A stretch of 64,000 bases of DNA from the NCBI GenBank assembly GCA_018241025.1, contig JAFEEQ010000025.1, positions 84,361 to 148,360 on the forward strand, read 5' to 3'. Below the pieces are notes generated by a model. The model saw only the letters and a list, made by a program, of their open reading frames with translations. It had not been told where the DNA came from and did no database searches. Shown in pieces: positions 34,106-42,513 of this stretch; position 1 is the stretch's first letter; each line of letters opens with the position of its first letter. The stretch is from Pseudomonadota bacterium. Lineage in GTDB: Bacteria > Pseudomonadota > Alphaproteobacteria > Micropepsales > Micropepsaceae. The position numbers were made by a program, and so were the translations under genes.

Positions 34106-35509
34106 ATGACTCCAGACAGGCCTTATTTCTTCTGCGGGATCGGCGGCAGCGGCATGCTCCCGCTCGCGCTGATCCTCAAGTCGCGCGGCGCAAGCGTCGC
34201 CGGCTCCGACCGTGCTCTCGACCAGGGCCGGCTGGCGGAGAAGTTCGATTACCTGCGCCACGCCGGCGTCGCACTCTATCCGCAGGACGGCAGCGGGATA
34301 ACTTCGAAGGCGACGACCCTCGTCACCTCCGCTGCGGTCGAAGACACAATTCCCGACGTCCAGGCCGCCAGGCGCGTCGGCGCGAAGCTGATGCTCCGCG
34401 CCGAGCTGCTGTCGCAGCTCTTCAACGACGCGCCGAGCCCCATCGGCGTCGCGGGGACGAGCGGCAAATCGACCACCACCGGCATGATCGGCTGGATCCT
34501 GTCCGATTGCGGCTTCGACCCGACGGTGATGAACGGCGCCGTGATGCTCAACTTCGCGACGCCCGACGCACCCTTCGCCAGCGCGCTTGTCGGTCAAAGC
34601 GACATCTTCGTCAGCGAGGTCGACGAGAGCGACGGCTCCATCGCGCGCTATCATCCGCGCATTGCCGTGCTCAACAACATCGCGCTCGATCACAAATCGA
34701 TGGACGAGCTGCGCACGCTGTTCCGAGCCTTCATCGGCAAATCGGAAATCGCGGTGCTCAACCTCGACAGCGATGAAGTCGTCGCGCTGTCCGCCGATCT
34801 GCCACGCAAGCGCCGGCTGACCTATAGCCTCGCCGACACCTCCGCCGATTATCTGGCGCAGGACGTCCAGCCCCTGCCGGACGGGGTGGCTTTCACGGTG
34901 AGTGAGCGCAACGGCGCGTCAAGCGTGCCGGTGTTGCTGCGCGTGCCGGGGCGCCACAATGTCTCGAATGCGCTGGCCGCAATTGCGGCGTGCCGCGCCG
35001 CCGGCGTTTCGTTGGAGGATGCGGTCGCTTCGCTTGGGCGCTTTGCCGGCATCAAGCGGCGGCTCGAAGTGGCGGGCACGGCGAACGGCGTTACGGTGAT
35101 CGACGATTTCGCCCACAACCCGGACAAGATCGCCGCCACGCTCGCTACTTTGCACGACTTCCCGGGCCGTCTGCTTGTCATGTTCCAGCCGCATGGCTTT
35201 GGGCCGCTCCGGCTGATGAAGGACCAATTCATCGCCTGTTTCTCAGGCAATCTCGGCAAGGACGACATCCTGCTGATGCCCGAACCGGTCTATTTCGGCG
35301 GCACGGTGGACCGCAGCGTATCGAGCGGCGACATCGTCCTGGGCGTTGAAGCCAAGGGCCGCACCGCCTACGTCCTTCCCGACCGGCCGGCTTGTGGCGA
35401 CAGGCTGGTCGAACTGGTGCGGCCGGGCGACCGTATTGTTGTCATGGGCGCGCGCGACGATACGCTGTCGCAATTCGCGGCGGAGCTTGTCCGGCGTCTC
35501 GACGGCTGA
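34106..35509 (+). CDS. Mur ligase family protein, Mpl/MurC-like
   Basis: The 467-residue ligase has the three Mur domains: an N-terminal UDP-MurNAc-binding domain ([17 protein letters not shown]), the ATP domain with P-loop [10 protein letters not shown] (residues 117-126) and EVDESDGS plus [13 protein letters not shown], and a C-terminal domain with [14 protein letters not shown]. Mpl joins the recycled tripeptide to UDP-MurNAc, and MurC adds L-Ala. The usual P-loop GTHGKTTT has His and Thr replaced by Ser, and the post-DH region differs, so it is not a standard MurC. The divergent LD-carboxypeptidase and downstream symporter fit a murein-recycling role, but a different substrate is possible. 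Confidence 0.8.
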   Translation: MTPDRPYFFCGIGGSGMLPLALILKSRGASVAGSDRALDQGRLAEKFDYLRHAGVALYPQDGSGITSKATTLVTSAAVEDTIPDVQAARRVGAKLMLRAELLSQLFNDAPSPIGVAGTSGKSTTTGMIGWILSDCGFDPTVMNGAVMLNFATPDAPFASALVGQSDIFVSEVDESDGSIARYHPRIAVLNNIALDHKSMDELRTLFRAFIGKSEIAVLNLDSDEVVALSADLPRKRRLTYSLADTSADYLAQDVQPLPDGVAFTVSERNGASSVPVLLRVPGRHNVSNALAAIAACRAAGVSLEDAVASLGRFAGIKRRLEVAGTANGVTVIDDFAHNPDKIAATLATLHDFPGRLLVMFQPHGFGPLRLMKDQFIACFSGNLGKDDILLMPEPVYFGGTVDRSVSSGDIVLGVEAKGRTAYVLPDRPACGDRLVELVRPGDRIVVMGARDDTLSQFAAELVRRLDG

Positions 35510-35519
35510 TGGAGAACAG

Positions 35520-36953
35520 ATGAGTGGCGTCGGCGGATCGCAGCTTTCCCTGCGCACCATCATTGTCTTCTCGCTTGCAACGCTCCCGGTCTCGGCGCTC
35601 GGCGTCGTCCTCTTCGTCTATCTCCCGCCCTATCTGGCGTCGCATCTCGGTGTCTCGCTGGGCGTGATCAGCGGTGCCTGGGCGTCGGTCCGCGTGGTCG
35701 ATCTGTTCGTCGACCCGCTGCTCGGCCATGCGATGGACCGGACAGTGACGCCTTATGGCCGCTATCGCGCCTGGCTGGTCGGCGGCGTGCCGATCTTTGC
35801 GGTTTCGGCCTATCTGCTTTTCATGGCGCCGATGGGCATCGGCTGGAGCTATCTCTTCTTCTGGCTCTTCGTGCTCTACCTCGGGAATTCCATCCTCGGT
35901 CTGGCGCAATCGGCCTGGAGTGCGACGCTCGCCACCGACTATCACGAGCGCAGCCGGATCTTTGGCGTGACGACAGCCGTCGGCGTGATGGCCGCTGTGG
36001 CGACACTCCTGATCCCGGTCTTCACGCCGATGATGGGCCTCTCCGACACACAGAGCGTCCAGCTCATGGGCCTGACCACCGTGGTGATGACGCCGCTGGC
36101 GGTGTGGTTCGCCGCCTGGCGGACGCCGGAGCGGATCAACCGTTCGACCGTGCACCACTTCGTCGCGCGCGACTATCTCGAGATCGTGACCAAGCCGGAA
36201 GTGCTGCGGCTCTTCTTCGCCCAAATGGCGCTCACCATGGGGCCGGGCTGGATGAGCGCGATGTATCTCTTCTATTTCCAGGACGTGCTGACCTATACGC
36301 AGCAGCAATCGACCATCCTGCTCCTGATCTACATCCTGATCGGTGTCGCCGGCGCACCGCTGACGGCGCGGGCGGCGCGGCGCTTCGGCAAGCATCGCAC
36401 GCTGATGGTCACGACCTCGCTCTACTCGCTTGCACTTCTCGTCGTGCCACTGGTGCCGAAGGGCAATATCTACGCCGGTGCGCCGGTGATGGCCTGGTGC
36501 GGGTTCATGGCGGCGGGATTCAATCTGATGATCAACGCCATGATGGCCGATGTCGGCGACGAAATCCGTCTCCAGCAGGGCAAGGAACGGATCAGCCTGC
36601 TGTATTCGGTGCTCACCTTCGCCGGAAAACTCGCATCGGCCGGGGCGATCGCGCTCAGCTTCGAGCTCCTGCGTCGCGGCGGCTACAACCCTGCCGAGGG
36701 GATCCACAACAGCCCCGCCGCGATCAATGCATTGTCATGGATCTTCATCACGGGACCGATCGTCTTCGTCATGCTTGGCGGCATCTGTGTCGCGGGCTGG
36801 AAGCTCGATGCCGCGCGGCACGACGAAATCCGGCGCGCGCTGGAAGCGCGCGACGCCGCGGCTCATGAAGCGGCTCCTGTGGTCGCTGTCGGCACAACGC
36901 CAGCCATCGCCGCCGCCGAAGTCGAAGCGGCGGCGGAGTTGGGCGGCAACTGA
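35520..36953 (+). CDS. GPH/MelB-type cation symporter (MFS superfamily)
   Basis: A 477-residue inner-membrane transporter with 12 predicted helices, of the glycoside-pentoside-hexuronide:cation symporter family. The N-terminal cation-site region includes VVDLFVDPLLGHAMDRT, where Asp residues correspond to MelB Asp55/Asp59, followed by PYGRYRAWL. It begins 10 bp after the Mur ligase gene with a GGAGA site, so both are one operon. Given that neighbour, a muropeptide or amino sugar is a candidate substrate in place of AmpG, although AmpG is a different MFS branch. The C-terminal ~25 residues are alanine-rich and probably unstructured. Confidence 0.85.
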   Translation: MSGVGGSQLSLRTIIVFSLATLPVSALGVVLFVYLPPYLASHLGVSLGVISGAWASVRVVDLFVDPLLGHAMDRTVTPYGRYRAWLVGGVPIFAVSAYLLFMAPMGIGWSYLFFWLFVLYLGNSILGLAQSAWSATLATDYHERSRIFGVTTAVGVMAAVATLLIPVFTPMMGLSDTQSVQLMGLTTVVMTPLAVWFAAWRTPERINRSTVHHFVARDYLEIVTKPEVLRLFFAQMALTMGPGWMSAMYLFYFQDVLTYTQQQSTILLLIYILIGVAGAPLTARAARRFGKHRTLMVTTSLYSLALLVVPLVPKGNIYAGAPVMAWCGFMAAGFNLMINAMMADVGDEIRLQQGKERISLLYSVLTFAGKLASAGAIALSFELLRRGGYNPAEGIHNSPAAINALSWIFITGPIVFVMLGGICVAGWKLDAARHDEIRRALEARDAAAHEAAPVVAVGTTPAIAAAEVEAAAELGGN

Positions 36954-36959
36954 CGGCCC

Positions 36960-37637
36960 TCAATGCGCCGCGTCGTTTGCCGCCTTGGCGGCGTCGTTGG
37001 CCGGTTCGGCGTTGAAGCCTGCCTGCGTGATCACGACCTTGTAGGATGCGCCGTCGGCGAGCGGCATATAGTTCGCCGAGCCGAACCGCCGATCCTCTGT
37101 ATAGAAGTGATCGAGGATCCAGGGCAGCCAGTCGTCCGGCACGTACTGGTTCACCACCGGCTTGCCGGTGAGATCGCAGGACGTGATCATCTTGCCATTG
37201 CCGCGTTCGGCCGTGGAATATTTGTTGCTGATCTGGTCGAGCGTGTAGGTCGTGTCGAGACCGAGGACGTTGGCCCAGGGCTTCCACTTCTGCACCCGTC
37301 CGCCGATCAGCCATTCGTCGCCCTGGATGGTGCAGCTCTGTACCGGGATGTTGCCGTCGAGACGCTTGACGGTGACGAGATAGGTGCTGTCGGCCGGGTT
37401 CACGTCCTTGACGCTTACCATCGCCACCGGCGCTTCATAGGTCAGGCGCGAGAAAAGCTGCATGTTGATGCCGACCAGGCTCAGCGCCAGGCCGATCGCC
37501 CCGACGGCCGCACCGCCGAGCACATTGCGTCCGCCGCGCCCCACTTCGCCGCGCACCAGATGCGTCGCTCCGGCACCGACGAACAGCACGCCGAACACGG
37601 CGACTGCAGCCGGCGCAATCCACCAAAGAACACCCAC
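36960..37637 (-). CDS. Hypothetical membrane-anchored protein
   Basis: A 225-residue protein with two N-terminal transmembrane helices (residues ~4-24, IAPAAVAVFGVLFVGAGA, and ~40-57, VLGGAAVGAIGLALSLVG) and a ~165-residue soluble domain containing VKRLDGNIPVQSCTIQGDEW and KWKPWANVLGLDTTYTLDQI. I recognise it as similar to conserved proteobacterial hypotheticals with no assigned function. The start chosen is GTG 37637, six bases after GGAGG, and an ATG five codons upstream is possible. It is convergent with the GPH symporter gene and divergent from an SDR gene. Confidence 0.65.
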   Translation of the reverse strand: MGVLWWIAPAAVAVFGVLFVGAGATHLVRGEVGRGGRNVLGGAAVGAIGLALSLVGINMQLFSRLTYEAPVAMVSVKDVNPADSTYLVTVKRLDGNIPVQSCTIQGDEWLIGGRVQKWKPWANVLGLDTTYTLDQISNKYSTAERGNGKMITSCDLTGKPVVNQYVPDDWLPWILDHFYTEDRRFGSANYMPLADGASYKVVITQAGFNAEPANDAAKAANDAAH

Positions 37638-37718
37638 GCAAGACCTCCACATCCCCAAGCTTCGCCACTCTAGCGGCTTTTTGTGGCAGAATCCGGGTTT
37701 GCCGAAAGGATGGTTTCC

Positions 37719-38456
37719 ATGCAGCGGGTTGCACTGGTCACCGGTGCCGGTAGCGGTATCGGCCGCGCCGTGGCACTGGCCTTCGCCAGGGACGGATATG
37801 CCGTTGTGCTGGCCGGGCGCCGCGCGGAAGCACTCGCGGAAACCGCCGCGCTTGCGCCCCATGCAACCTTTTTGTGCTTACCGACAGATGTAGCCGATCC
37901 GGCAGCTGTTATGGCGCTATTCGCAGCCACCAAGGACCGCTTCGGGCGGTTGGACGTCCTCTTCAACAACGCGGGAACCGGCGCGCCGCCCGTACCGATG
38001 GAAGATCTCACCCTGGCGCAATGGCAGGCCGTGGTGAATGTGAACCTGACCGGACCGTTCCTCTGCACCCAGCAGGCCCTGAAGCTGATGAAGGTGCAGG
38101 GCGGCGGGCGCATCATCAACAACGGCTCGATCAGCGCCCATGCGCCGCGCCCGAACTCGGCTCCTTACACGGCAACCAAACACGCGATCACCGGTCTGAC
38201 CAAAGCGACGGCGCTCGATGGTCGCGCCTTCAACATTGCCTGCGGCCAGATCGATATCGGCAATGCGGAGACACCGATGACGGCGCGGATGAAGAACGGC
38301 GTGCCGCAGCCGAACGGCACGCTCGCGCCCGAGCCGGTGATGGATGTCGAGGCGGTGGCGAAGGCGGTGCTCTACATGGCCAGCCTGCCGCTCGACGCGA
38401 ATGTGCTCTCGATGACCGTGATGGCGACGAAGATGCCGTTCGTCGGGCGCGGTTAG
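37719..38456 (+). CDS. SDR family oxidoreductase
   Basis: The 245-residue classical short-chain dehydrogenase has the cofactor motif [13 protein letters not shown], the FNNAGT strand, Ser139 in NNGSISAH and the catalytic Y150-x-x-x-K154 in YTATKH. It oxidises or reduces an alcohol/carbonyl with NAD(P). R34-R35 after the second strand suggests NADPH preference. I place the start at ATG 37719, with GAAAGG upstream; ATG 37710 is also in frame. The stop is shared with the convergent GIY-YIG gene (TTAG). Substrate unknown. Confidence 0.88.
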   Translation: MQRVALVTGAGSGIGRAVALAFARDGYAVVLAGRRAEALAETAALAPHATFLCLPTDVADPAAVMALFAATKDRFGRLDVLFNNAGTGAPPVPMEDLTLAQWQAVVNVNLTGPFLCTQQALKLMKVQGGGRIINNGSISAHAPRPNSAPYTATKHAITGLTKATALDGRAFNIACGQIDIGNAETPMTARMKNGVPQPNGTLAPEPVMDVEAVAKAVLYMASLPLDANVLSMTVMATKMPFVGRG

Positions 38457-38695
38457 CGTTCGCGCAACATGGCGCGGAAGGCGCGGTCGCGCTTCAACTT
38501 CACCTCACGCCGCATCGCGCCGTTCCGCGTGCGATGGCGTTCGGCATAGATCAGCGACCATTTCCCGCCGCGCGTGAACTTCGCACCTGTGCCGCCATTG
38601 TGCTGCTCCAGCCGCCGCTCGAGATCGAGCGTCCAGCCGACATAGGTCCGGACCGGTTTCTTGCGGCTGATGAGGATGTAGACGAAGGCGGGCAT
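38453..38695 (-). CDS. GIY-YIG nuclease family protein
   Basis: An 80-residue single-domain GIY-YIG protein of the YhbQ/UPF0213 kind. It begins [22 protein letters not shown] with the two motif strands YIL and YVG, then Arg in [12 protein letters not shown] and the [15 protein letters not shown] strand. Such small proteins are presumed structure-specific nucleases. The start codon overlaps the stop of the dihydrouridine synthase gene (TGATG), so they are translated together. Confidence 0.88.
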   Translation of the reverse strand: MPAFVYILISRKKPVRTYVGWTLDLERRLEQHNGGTGAKFTRGGKWSLIYAERHRTRNGAMRREVKLKRDRAFRAMLRER

Positions 38696-39702
38696 CAGGC
38701 GGCGAGCGGGAGCGCGCCCTGCCACAGCGCAGTCAGCTCCGCCTCGATTTCGCGCGGCATGTTCAGGCGGCAGAGGCGCGACTTCGCTTCGCGGCGGACC
38801 TCGGCAGAGGCTGGCCAGGGCGCGGTCTCGACGTACCAGCCGAGATGCTTTCGGAAGATCTTGAGGCCAAGCCTGTCGCCATAGAAGCGCAGGCTATCCC
38901 GGAAATGTTCGAGCACGATGGCAAGGCGTTCGTTGCGCGACGGTTCAGCCGTCTCGCCGCCGGTTTCGAGAGCGTTGGCGATGGCAGAAGCGATCCACGG
39001 CTTGCCGTACGATCCACGGCCGATCATCACTGCGTCGGCACCGGATTGTTCGAGCGCCGTCCGCGCGCTCTCGGCATCTACGATGTCACCATTGACGATC
39101 ACCGGGACTTTCACCGCGGCCTTCACTTCGGCGACCGCACGCCAGTCGACAGTGCCGCGGTAGAATTGCTGGCGTGTGCGCCCATGCACAGTGATCGCCT
39201 GCACGCCGAGACGCTCCGCCATGGCTGCGATCTCGGGTGCATTGCGGCTCGCATCGTCCCAGCCCAGCCGCATCTTCAGTGTCACCGGACGCGTCGTGGC
39301 GCCCACCGTCGCGGCGATCAGCGCTTCAGCCAGCGCTGGTTCGCGCATGAGAGCCGAGCCCGACAATCCGCCGGTCACTTCCTTCGCCGGACAGCCCATG
39401 TTGATGTCGACGATGTCGGCGCCCGCGGCTTCGGCCATGCGCGCGCCTTCGGCGAGCCATTCGGCGCGGCGGCCGACAAGCTGGATCACAGTGAGCGGCA
39501 GCCCGTCGCCGACGGCGGCGCGGCGCACGACATCGGGCCGGCCCTTGGCGAAGAGTTCGCAGGCAACCATCTCGGTCGCGACATAGGGTGCACCCAGCCG
39601 CGAGGCCGCCCGGCGGAACGGCAGATCCGACACGCCGGTCATCGGCGCGGTCAGCACGCGGCCCGCGATACGCACGCCGCCGATGGAAAAGTCGTCCTGC
39701 AT
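38695..39702 (-). CDS. dusB: tRNA-dihydrouridine synthase (DusB-type)
   Basis: This 335-residue FMN enzyme reduces specific uridines in tRNA to dihydrouridine using NADPH. Family motifs are VLTAPMTGVSDLPFRR, ADIVDINMGCPAKEVTGGLSGSAL with the catalytic Cys, TLKMRLGWDD, ITVHGRTRQQFYRG and PVIVNGDI. A CGGAG site precedes the ATG at 39702. In many alphaproteobacteria the dusB/nifR3 gene leads the ntrBC operon; here it is followed instead by the GIY-YIG gene, and no ntr genes are present in this window. Confidence 0.92.
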   Translation of the reverse strand: MQDDFSIGGVRIAGRVLTAPMTGVSDLPFRRAASRLGAPYVATEMVACELFAKGRPDVVRRAAVGDGLPLTVIQLVGRRAEWLAEGARMAEAAGADIVDINMGCPAKEVTGGLSGSALMREPALAEALIAATVGATTRPVTLKMRLGWDDASRNAPEIAAMAERLGVQAITVHGRTRQQFYRGTVDWRAVAEVKAAVKVPVIVNGDIVDAESARTALEQSGADAVMIGRGSYGKPWIASAIANALETGGETAEPSRNERLAIVLEHFRDSLRFYGDRLGLKIFRKHLGWYVETAPWPASAEVRREAKSRLCRLNMPREIEAELTALWQGALPLAA

Positions 39703-39750
39703 GGGGCTCCGATACACGAAAACCGGGCCCCTCTGCTATGCTTTCCGGCA

Positions 39751-40164
39751 ATGTGGCGGGCGGTCCTTCTCTATGCGGTGCTTCTGGCAGCCGGTGCTTT
39801 CGCGCTGGAATGGCTGCAGTACCAGTACGTCATCAGGGTCTTCGCGCCCGAGGTCTATATCGGGCTGATCGCCCTCGGCTTCACCGCGCTCGGCATTTGG
39901 GCCGGGTATCGCCTGACCCCGAGACGTGCCGCCGAAGGGTTCGAGAAGAACGACGCGGCGCTCCGCTCGCTGGGCGTAACCGAACGGGAGTTTGCGGTGC
40001 TGGAACTTCTGGCCGCCGGACACTCGAACAAGGAGATCGCCCGCGACCTCGATGTCTCACCCAACACGGTGAAGACGCACGTCCAGCACCTGTTCGAGAA
40101 GTTGGAGGTCCAGCGCCGGACCCAGGCGATCCAGAAGGCGCGCGCGCTCCGCCTTGTCCCATAA
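39751..40164 (+). CDS. Membrane-anchored LuxR-type HTH protein
   Basis: A 137-residue protein with two N-terminal transmembrane helices (about 4-21 and 36-53) and a C-terminal LuxR/FixJ helix-turn-helix domain (residues ~73-135: VTEREFAVLELLAAGHSNKEIARDL, then SPNTVKTHVQHLFEKLEVQRR). There is no receiver or autoinducer domain, so the signal would be sensed in or near the membrane. It is divergent from dusB with a 48-bp gap. The ribosome site is weak, but the start fits the membrane helix. Targets unknown. Confidence 0.75.
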   Translation: MWRAVLLYAVLLAAGAFALEWLQYQYVIRVFAPEVYIGLIALGFTALGIWAGYRLTPRRAAEGFEKNDAALRSLGVTEREFAVLELLAAGHSNKEIARDLDVSPNTVKTHVQHLFEKLEVQRRTQAIQKARALRLVP

Positions 40165-40261
40165 AAAAGCAGGAATTCCGCCAAATCACCCTTTCGGGCG
40201 ATATCCGGCCCCTCGCCGTTCGTGTCAAATCGCCGGCGTCGAACGCACAGCGAGGGCTGAC

Positions 40262-40633
40262 ATGGAACGGGTGACAGGCATTGGCGGCTTCTTCTTCCGC
40301 AGCAAGGACCCGAAGGCGCTGGCGACCTGGTACGACACCCATCTCGGCGTGAACCCGGTGCCGACCCAGTACAACACGACGTCGTGGGAGACGGAGGCGG
40401 GGACGACGGTCTTCGCTCCGTTCAAGCAGGACACGACATATTTCGGGACCAAGGACTGGATGCTGAATTTCCGGGTCCGCGACCTGGACGCGATGGTGGC
40501 CCAGCTGACGGCTGCCGGCATCGCGGTCGAGGTCAATCCCGAGACCTATCCCAATGGCCGTTTCGCCCGGCTGGCCGATCCGGAAGGCAACCCGATCGAG
40601 CTCTGGGAGCCCGAAGACGCCAAAAAGGCCTGA
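40262..40633 (+). CDS. VOC family (glyoxalase/bleomycin resistance-like) protein
   Basis: The 123-residue protein is a single vicinal-oxygen-chelate module pair with the pattern GIGGFFFRSKDPKALATWYDTHLG, NFRVRDLDAMVAQL and FARLADPEGNPIELWEP, the last containing the usual Glu metal ligand. It could be a small metal-dependent isomerase, dioxygenase or binding protein. The ATG has GAGGG 8 bp upstream. A DUF4199 gene follows 29 bp downstream. Substrate unknown. Confidence 0.85.
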   Translation: MERVTGIGGFFFRSKDPKALATWYDTHLGVNPVPTQYNTTSWETEAGTTVFAPFKQDTTYFGTKDWMLNFRVRDLDAMVAQLTAAGIAVEVNPETYPNGRFARLADPEGNPIELWEPEDAKKA

Positions 40634-40662
40634 GCCGCACCATCATTCAGAGGGGGACCATT

Positions 40663-41193
40663 ATGCTCAGAATTTCGCTCGTCTTCGGCTCGATCGCAGG
40701 GCTCATCGTCATTGCGGTGCTGATCCTCGGAATCGTCTTTCCGAACACGCTCAACCACTTCAACACCGAGTGGTTCGGCTACCTCGTCATGATCGTCGCG
40801 CTGTCGCTGATCTTCGTCGGGGTGAAACGCTACCGCGACAATGAGCTCGGCGGTGTGATCCGGTTTCTCCCGGCTCTCGGGCTCGGTCTGGGAATCGCCG
40901 TGGTCGCCGGCGTGATCTATGTCGCGATGTGGGAGGTTTATCTCGCCTCCACCGGCTATCAGTTCATGAGCCACTATGTCGACGGCATGATCGCGGCGAA
41001 GAAGGCGCATGGCCTGTCCGGACCGGGGCTCGATGCTTTCGTCGCGCAGATGAACCAGATGAAAGCGGACTACGACAATCCGCTCTATCGCCTCCCGATG
41101 ACCTTTGTGGAGATTTTTCCCGTCGGCCTGATCATCGCGATAATTTCCGCGGCGGTGCTGCGCAATCCCCGCGTGCTGCCGGCGCGCGCTTGA
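40663..41193 (+). CDS. DUF4199 domain membrane protein
   Basis: A 176-residue inner-membrane protein with four hydrophobic segments: LVFGSIAGLIVIAVLILGIVF (about 5-25), YLVMIVALSLIFVGV (39-54), FLPALGLGLGIAVVAGVIYVA (69-90) and FVEIFPVGLIIAIISAAVL (147-166). The KRYRDNELGG loop after helix 2 and the long loop before helix 4 fit DUF4199. Function unknown. An AGAGGGGG ribosome site is strong. It ends exactly against the convergent FKBP gene. Confidence 0.8.
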   Translation: MLRISLVFGSIAGLIVIAVLILGIVFPNTLNHFNTEWFGYLVMIVALSLIFVGVKRYRDNELGGVIRFLPALGLGLGIAVVAGVIYVAMWEVYLASTGYQFMSHYVDGMIAAKKAHGLSGPGLDAFVAQMNQMKADYDNPLYRLPMTFVEIFPVGLIIAIISAAVLRNPRVLPARA

Positions 41194-41679
41194 TCAGGGC
41201 GCGTCGGGCGGGCGGACGGCGATAAGCTGCATGGTGAAGACGAGGGTCTGGTTCGGCGGAATGTCCGCACCGGCACCCTCGGCGCCATAGCCGAGATCGG
41301 CAGGGATCACGAGCTGCCACTCGTCGCCGACATGCATCAGTTTCAGCGCCTCGACCCAACCCGGAATCAGCCCGCCTGCGGGGAAGCTCGCGGTCTGGCC
41401 GTGTTCGGTACGGTCGAAGACGTGCCCGTCGATGGTCCAGCCCTTGTAGGTCACCGTGACGATATCGTCCGGACTCTTCACCATCGCGCCGTGACCGGCG
41501 GTGATGATGCGGTATTGCAGCCCGCTCGGCATCGTCACGACATCTTTTCGGGCCGCGTTGTCGGCGAGGAATTTGCTGTTCGAATCCGGCGACAGGTCGT
41601 AGTGCGGTTCGCCCGCCTTGTCGCCGCAACCGGCGAGGAACAGCGTGCAGAACAACAGTGCGGCAAGTGCGGCGCGCAT
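41194..41679 (-). CDS. FKBP-type peptidyl-prolyl isomerase, lipoprotein
   Basis: A 161-residue FkpA/Mip-like proline isomerase exported as a lipoprotein: the signal ends in the lipobox LAGC (C18). The FKBP domain covers about residues 60-158 with DIVTVTYKGWTIDGHVFDRT, LIPGWVEALKLMHVGDEWQLVIPADLGYG split at its middle, and PPNQTLVFTMQLI. It should assist folding of envelope proteins in the periplasm. The start follows CGAAGG. It ends directly against the DUF4199 gene. Confidence 0.9.
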   Translation of the reverse strand: MRAALAALLFCTLFLAGCGDKAGEPHYDLSPDSNSKFLADNAARKDVVTMPSGLQYRIITAGHGAMVKSPDDIVTVTYKGWTIDGHVFDRTEHGQTASFPAGGLIPGWVEALKLMHVGDEWQLVIPADLGYGAEGAGADIPPNQTLVFTMQLIAVRPPDAP

Positions 41680-41742
41680 GGCGGACCTTCGGGTGATTTG
41701 CGGCCGGACCATATCAGAACCGCCGGATAGTGGGAGAACGGG

Positions 41743-42504
41743 TCAGGCGCGCCCGGTCAGGACATAGATGAGCCGTCCGATCCATTCATGCAGGGCGTGA
41801 TCGACAGTCATCAGCCCGTCCGATGGCGCCTTCAGGCTGCGCAAGTGCCAGCCGGCGGTGGTCTCATAGTCCGAGGCCCAGGGGATCATCGTCCAGCTCA
41901 GGTTTCGCGTCACCGCCATGGCGCGCGGCAGATGCATCGCCGATGTCACCAAGACCCAGTGTTCGCCCGGCTTCGGTTTCACCAGCGCTTTGGTGAACCG
42001 AAGATTGGTGCCGGTATCGACCGAGCGATCCTCGATCACAATGCGATCGGGCGCGATGCCTTCGGCGCGAAAGAAATCCCGCACCGAAGCGATCTCGACG
42101 CCGCGCAGCGGCTCTTCGCGCTGAACGATGCCGGAGAACACGACCCGGGCTCGCGGATAGCGCCGCGCCAATTCGGCGCCCGCGAGCATGCGGACAAGGC
42201 CGCCTTTTTCCGGGATGACGCCTCGGCTGGCGGTGATGGCGGGACCAAGGTTGCTGTTAAGCACAACGATGCCGTCGACCCGCGCCGGCAAGGCCGGACG
42301 CGGATAGCGGCTCTCGAGCGGTCGCGCGAGCATGTCGTCGACCGGCAGCACAGCGAAGGCGGTGAGGAACGCCAGCGTTCCGATCACCAGCCCCCGTGCG
42401 AGCCTGTGCCGCTTGTAGTGCTCGGCAATGACGGCGCCCACCAGGATCAGGATCGCGATTCCGACGGGATCGAGCAGATATCGCGACAAGGCCCCGGTGA
42501 GCAT
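41743..42504 (-). CDS. YdcF/ElyC-like DUF218 membrane protein
   Basis: The 253-residue protein has two N-terminal transmembrane helices (about 13-27 and 38-54) and a periplasmic DUF218 domain with VDGIVVLNSNLGPA, VVFSGIV, IVIEDRSVDTGTNL and WVLVTSAMHLPRAMA, the standard YdcF/ElyC/SanA pattern. ElyC acts in envelope polysaccharide homeostasis, but function here is inferred only from the family. It is 9 bp downstream of an acyl-CoA dehydrogenase gene and may be the second gene of that transcript. Confidence 0.85.
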   Translation of the reverse strand: MLTGALSRYLLDPVGIAILILVGAVIAEHYKRHRLARGLVIGTLAFLTAFAVLPVDDMLARPLESRYPRPALPARVDGIVVLNSNLGPAITASRGVIPEKGGLVRMLAGAELARRYPRARVVFSGIVQREEPLRGVEIASVRDFFRAEGIAPDRIVIEDRSVDTGTNLRFTKALVKPKPGEHWVLVTSAMHLPRAMAVTRNLSWTMIPWASDYETTAGWHLRSLKAPSDGLMTVDHALHEWIGRLIYVLTGRA

Positions 42505-42513
42505 AGGCCGGGC

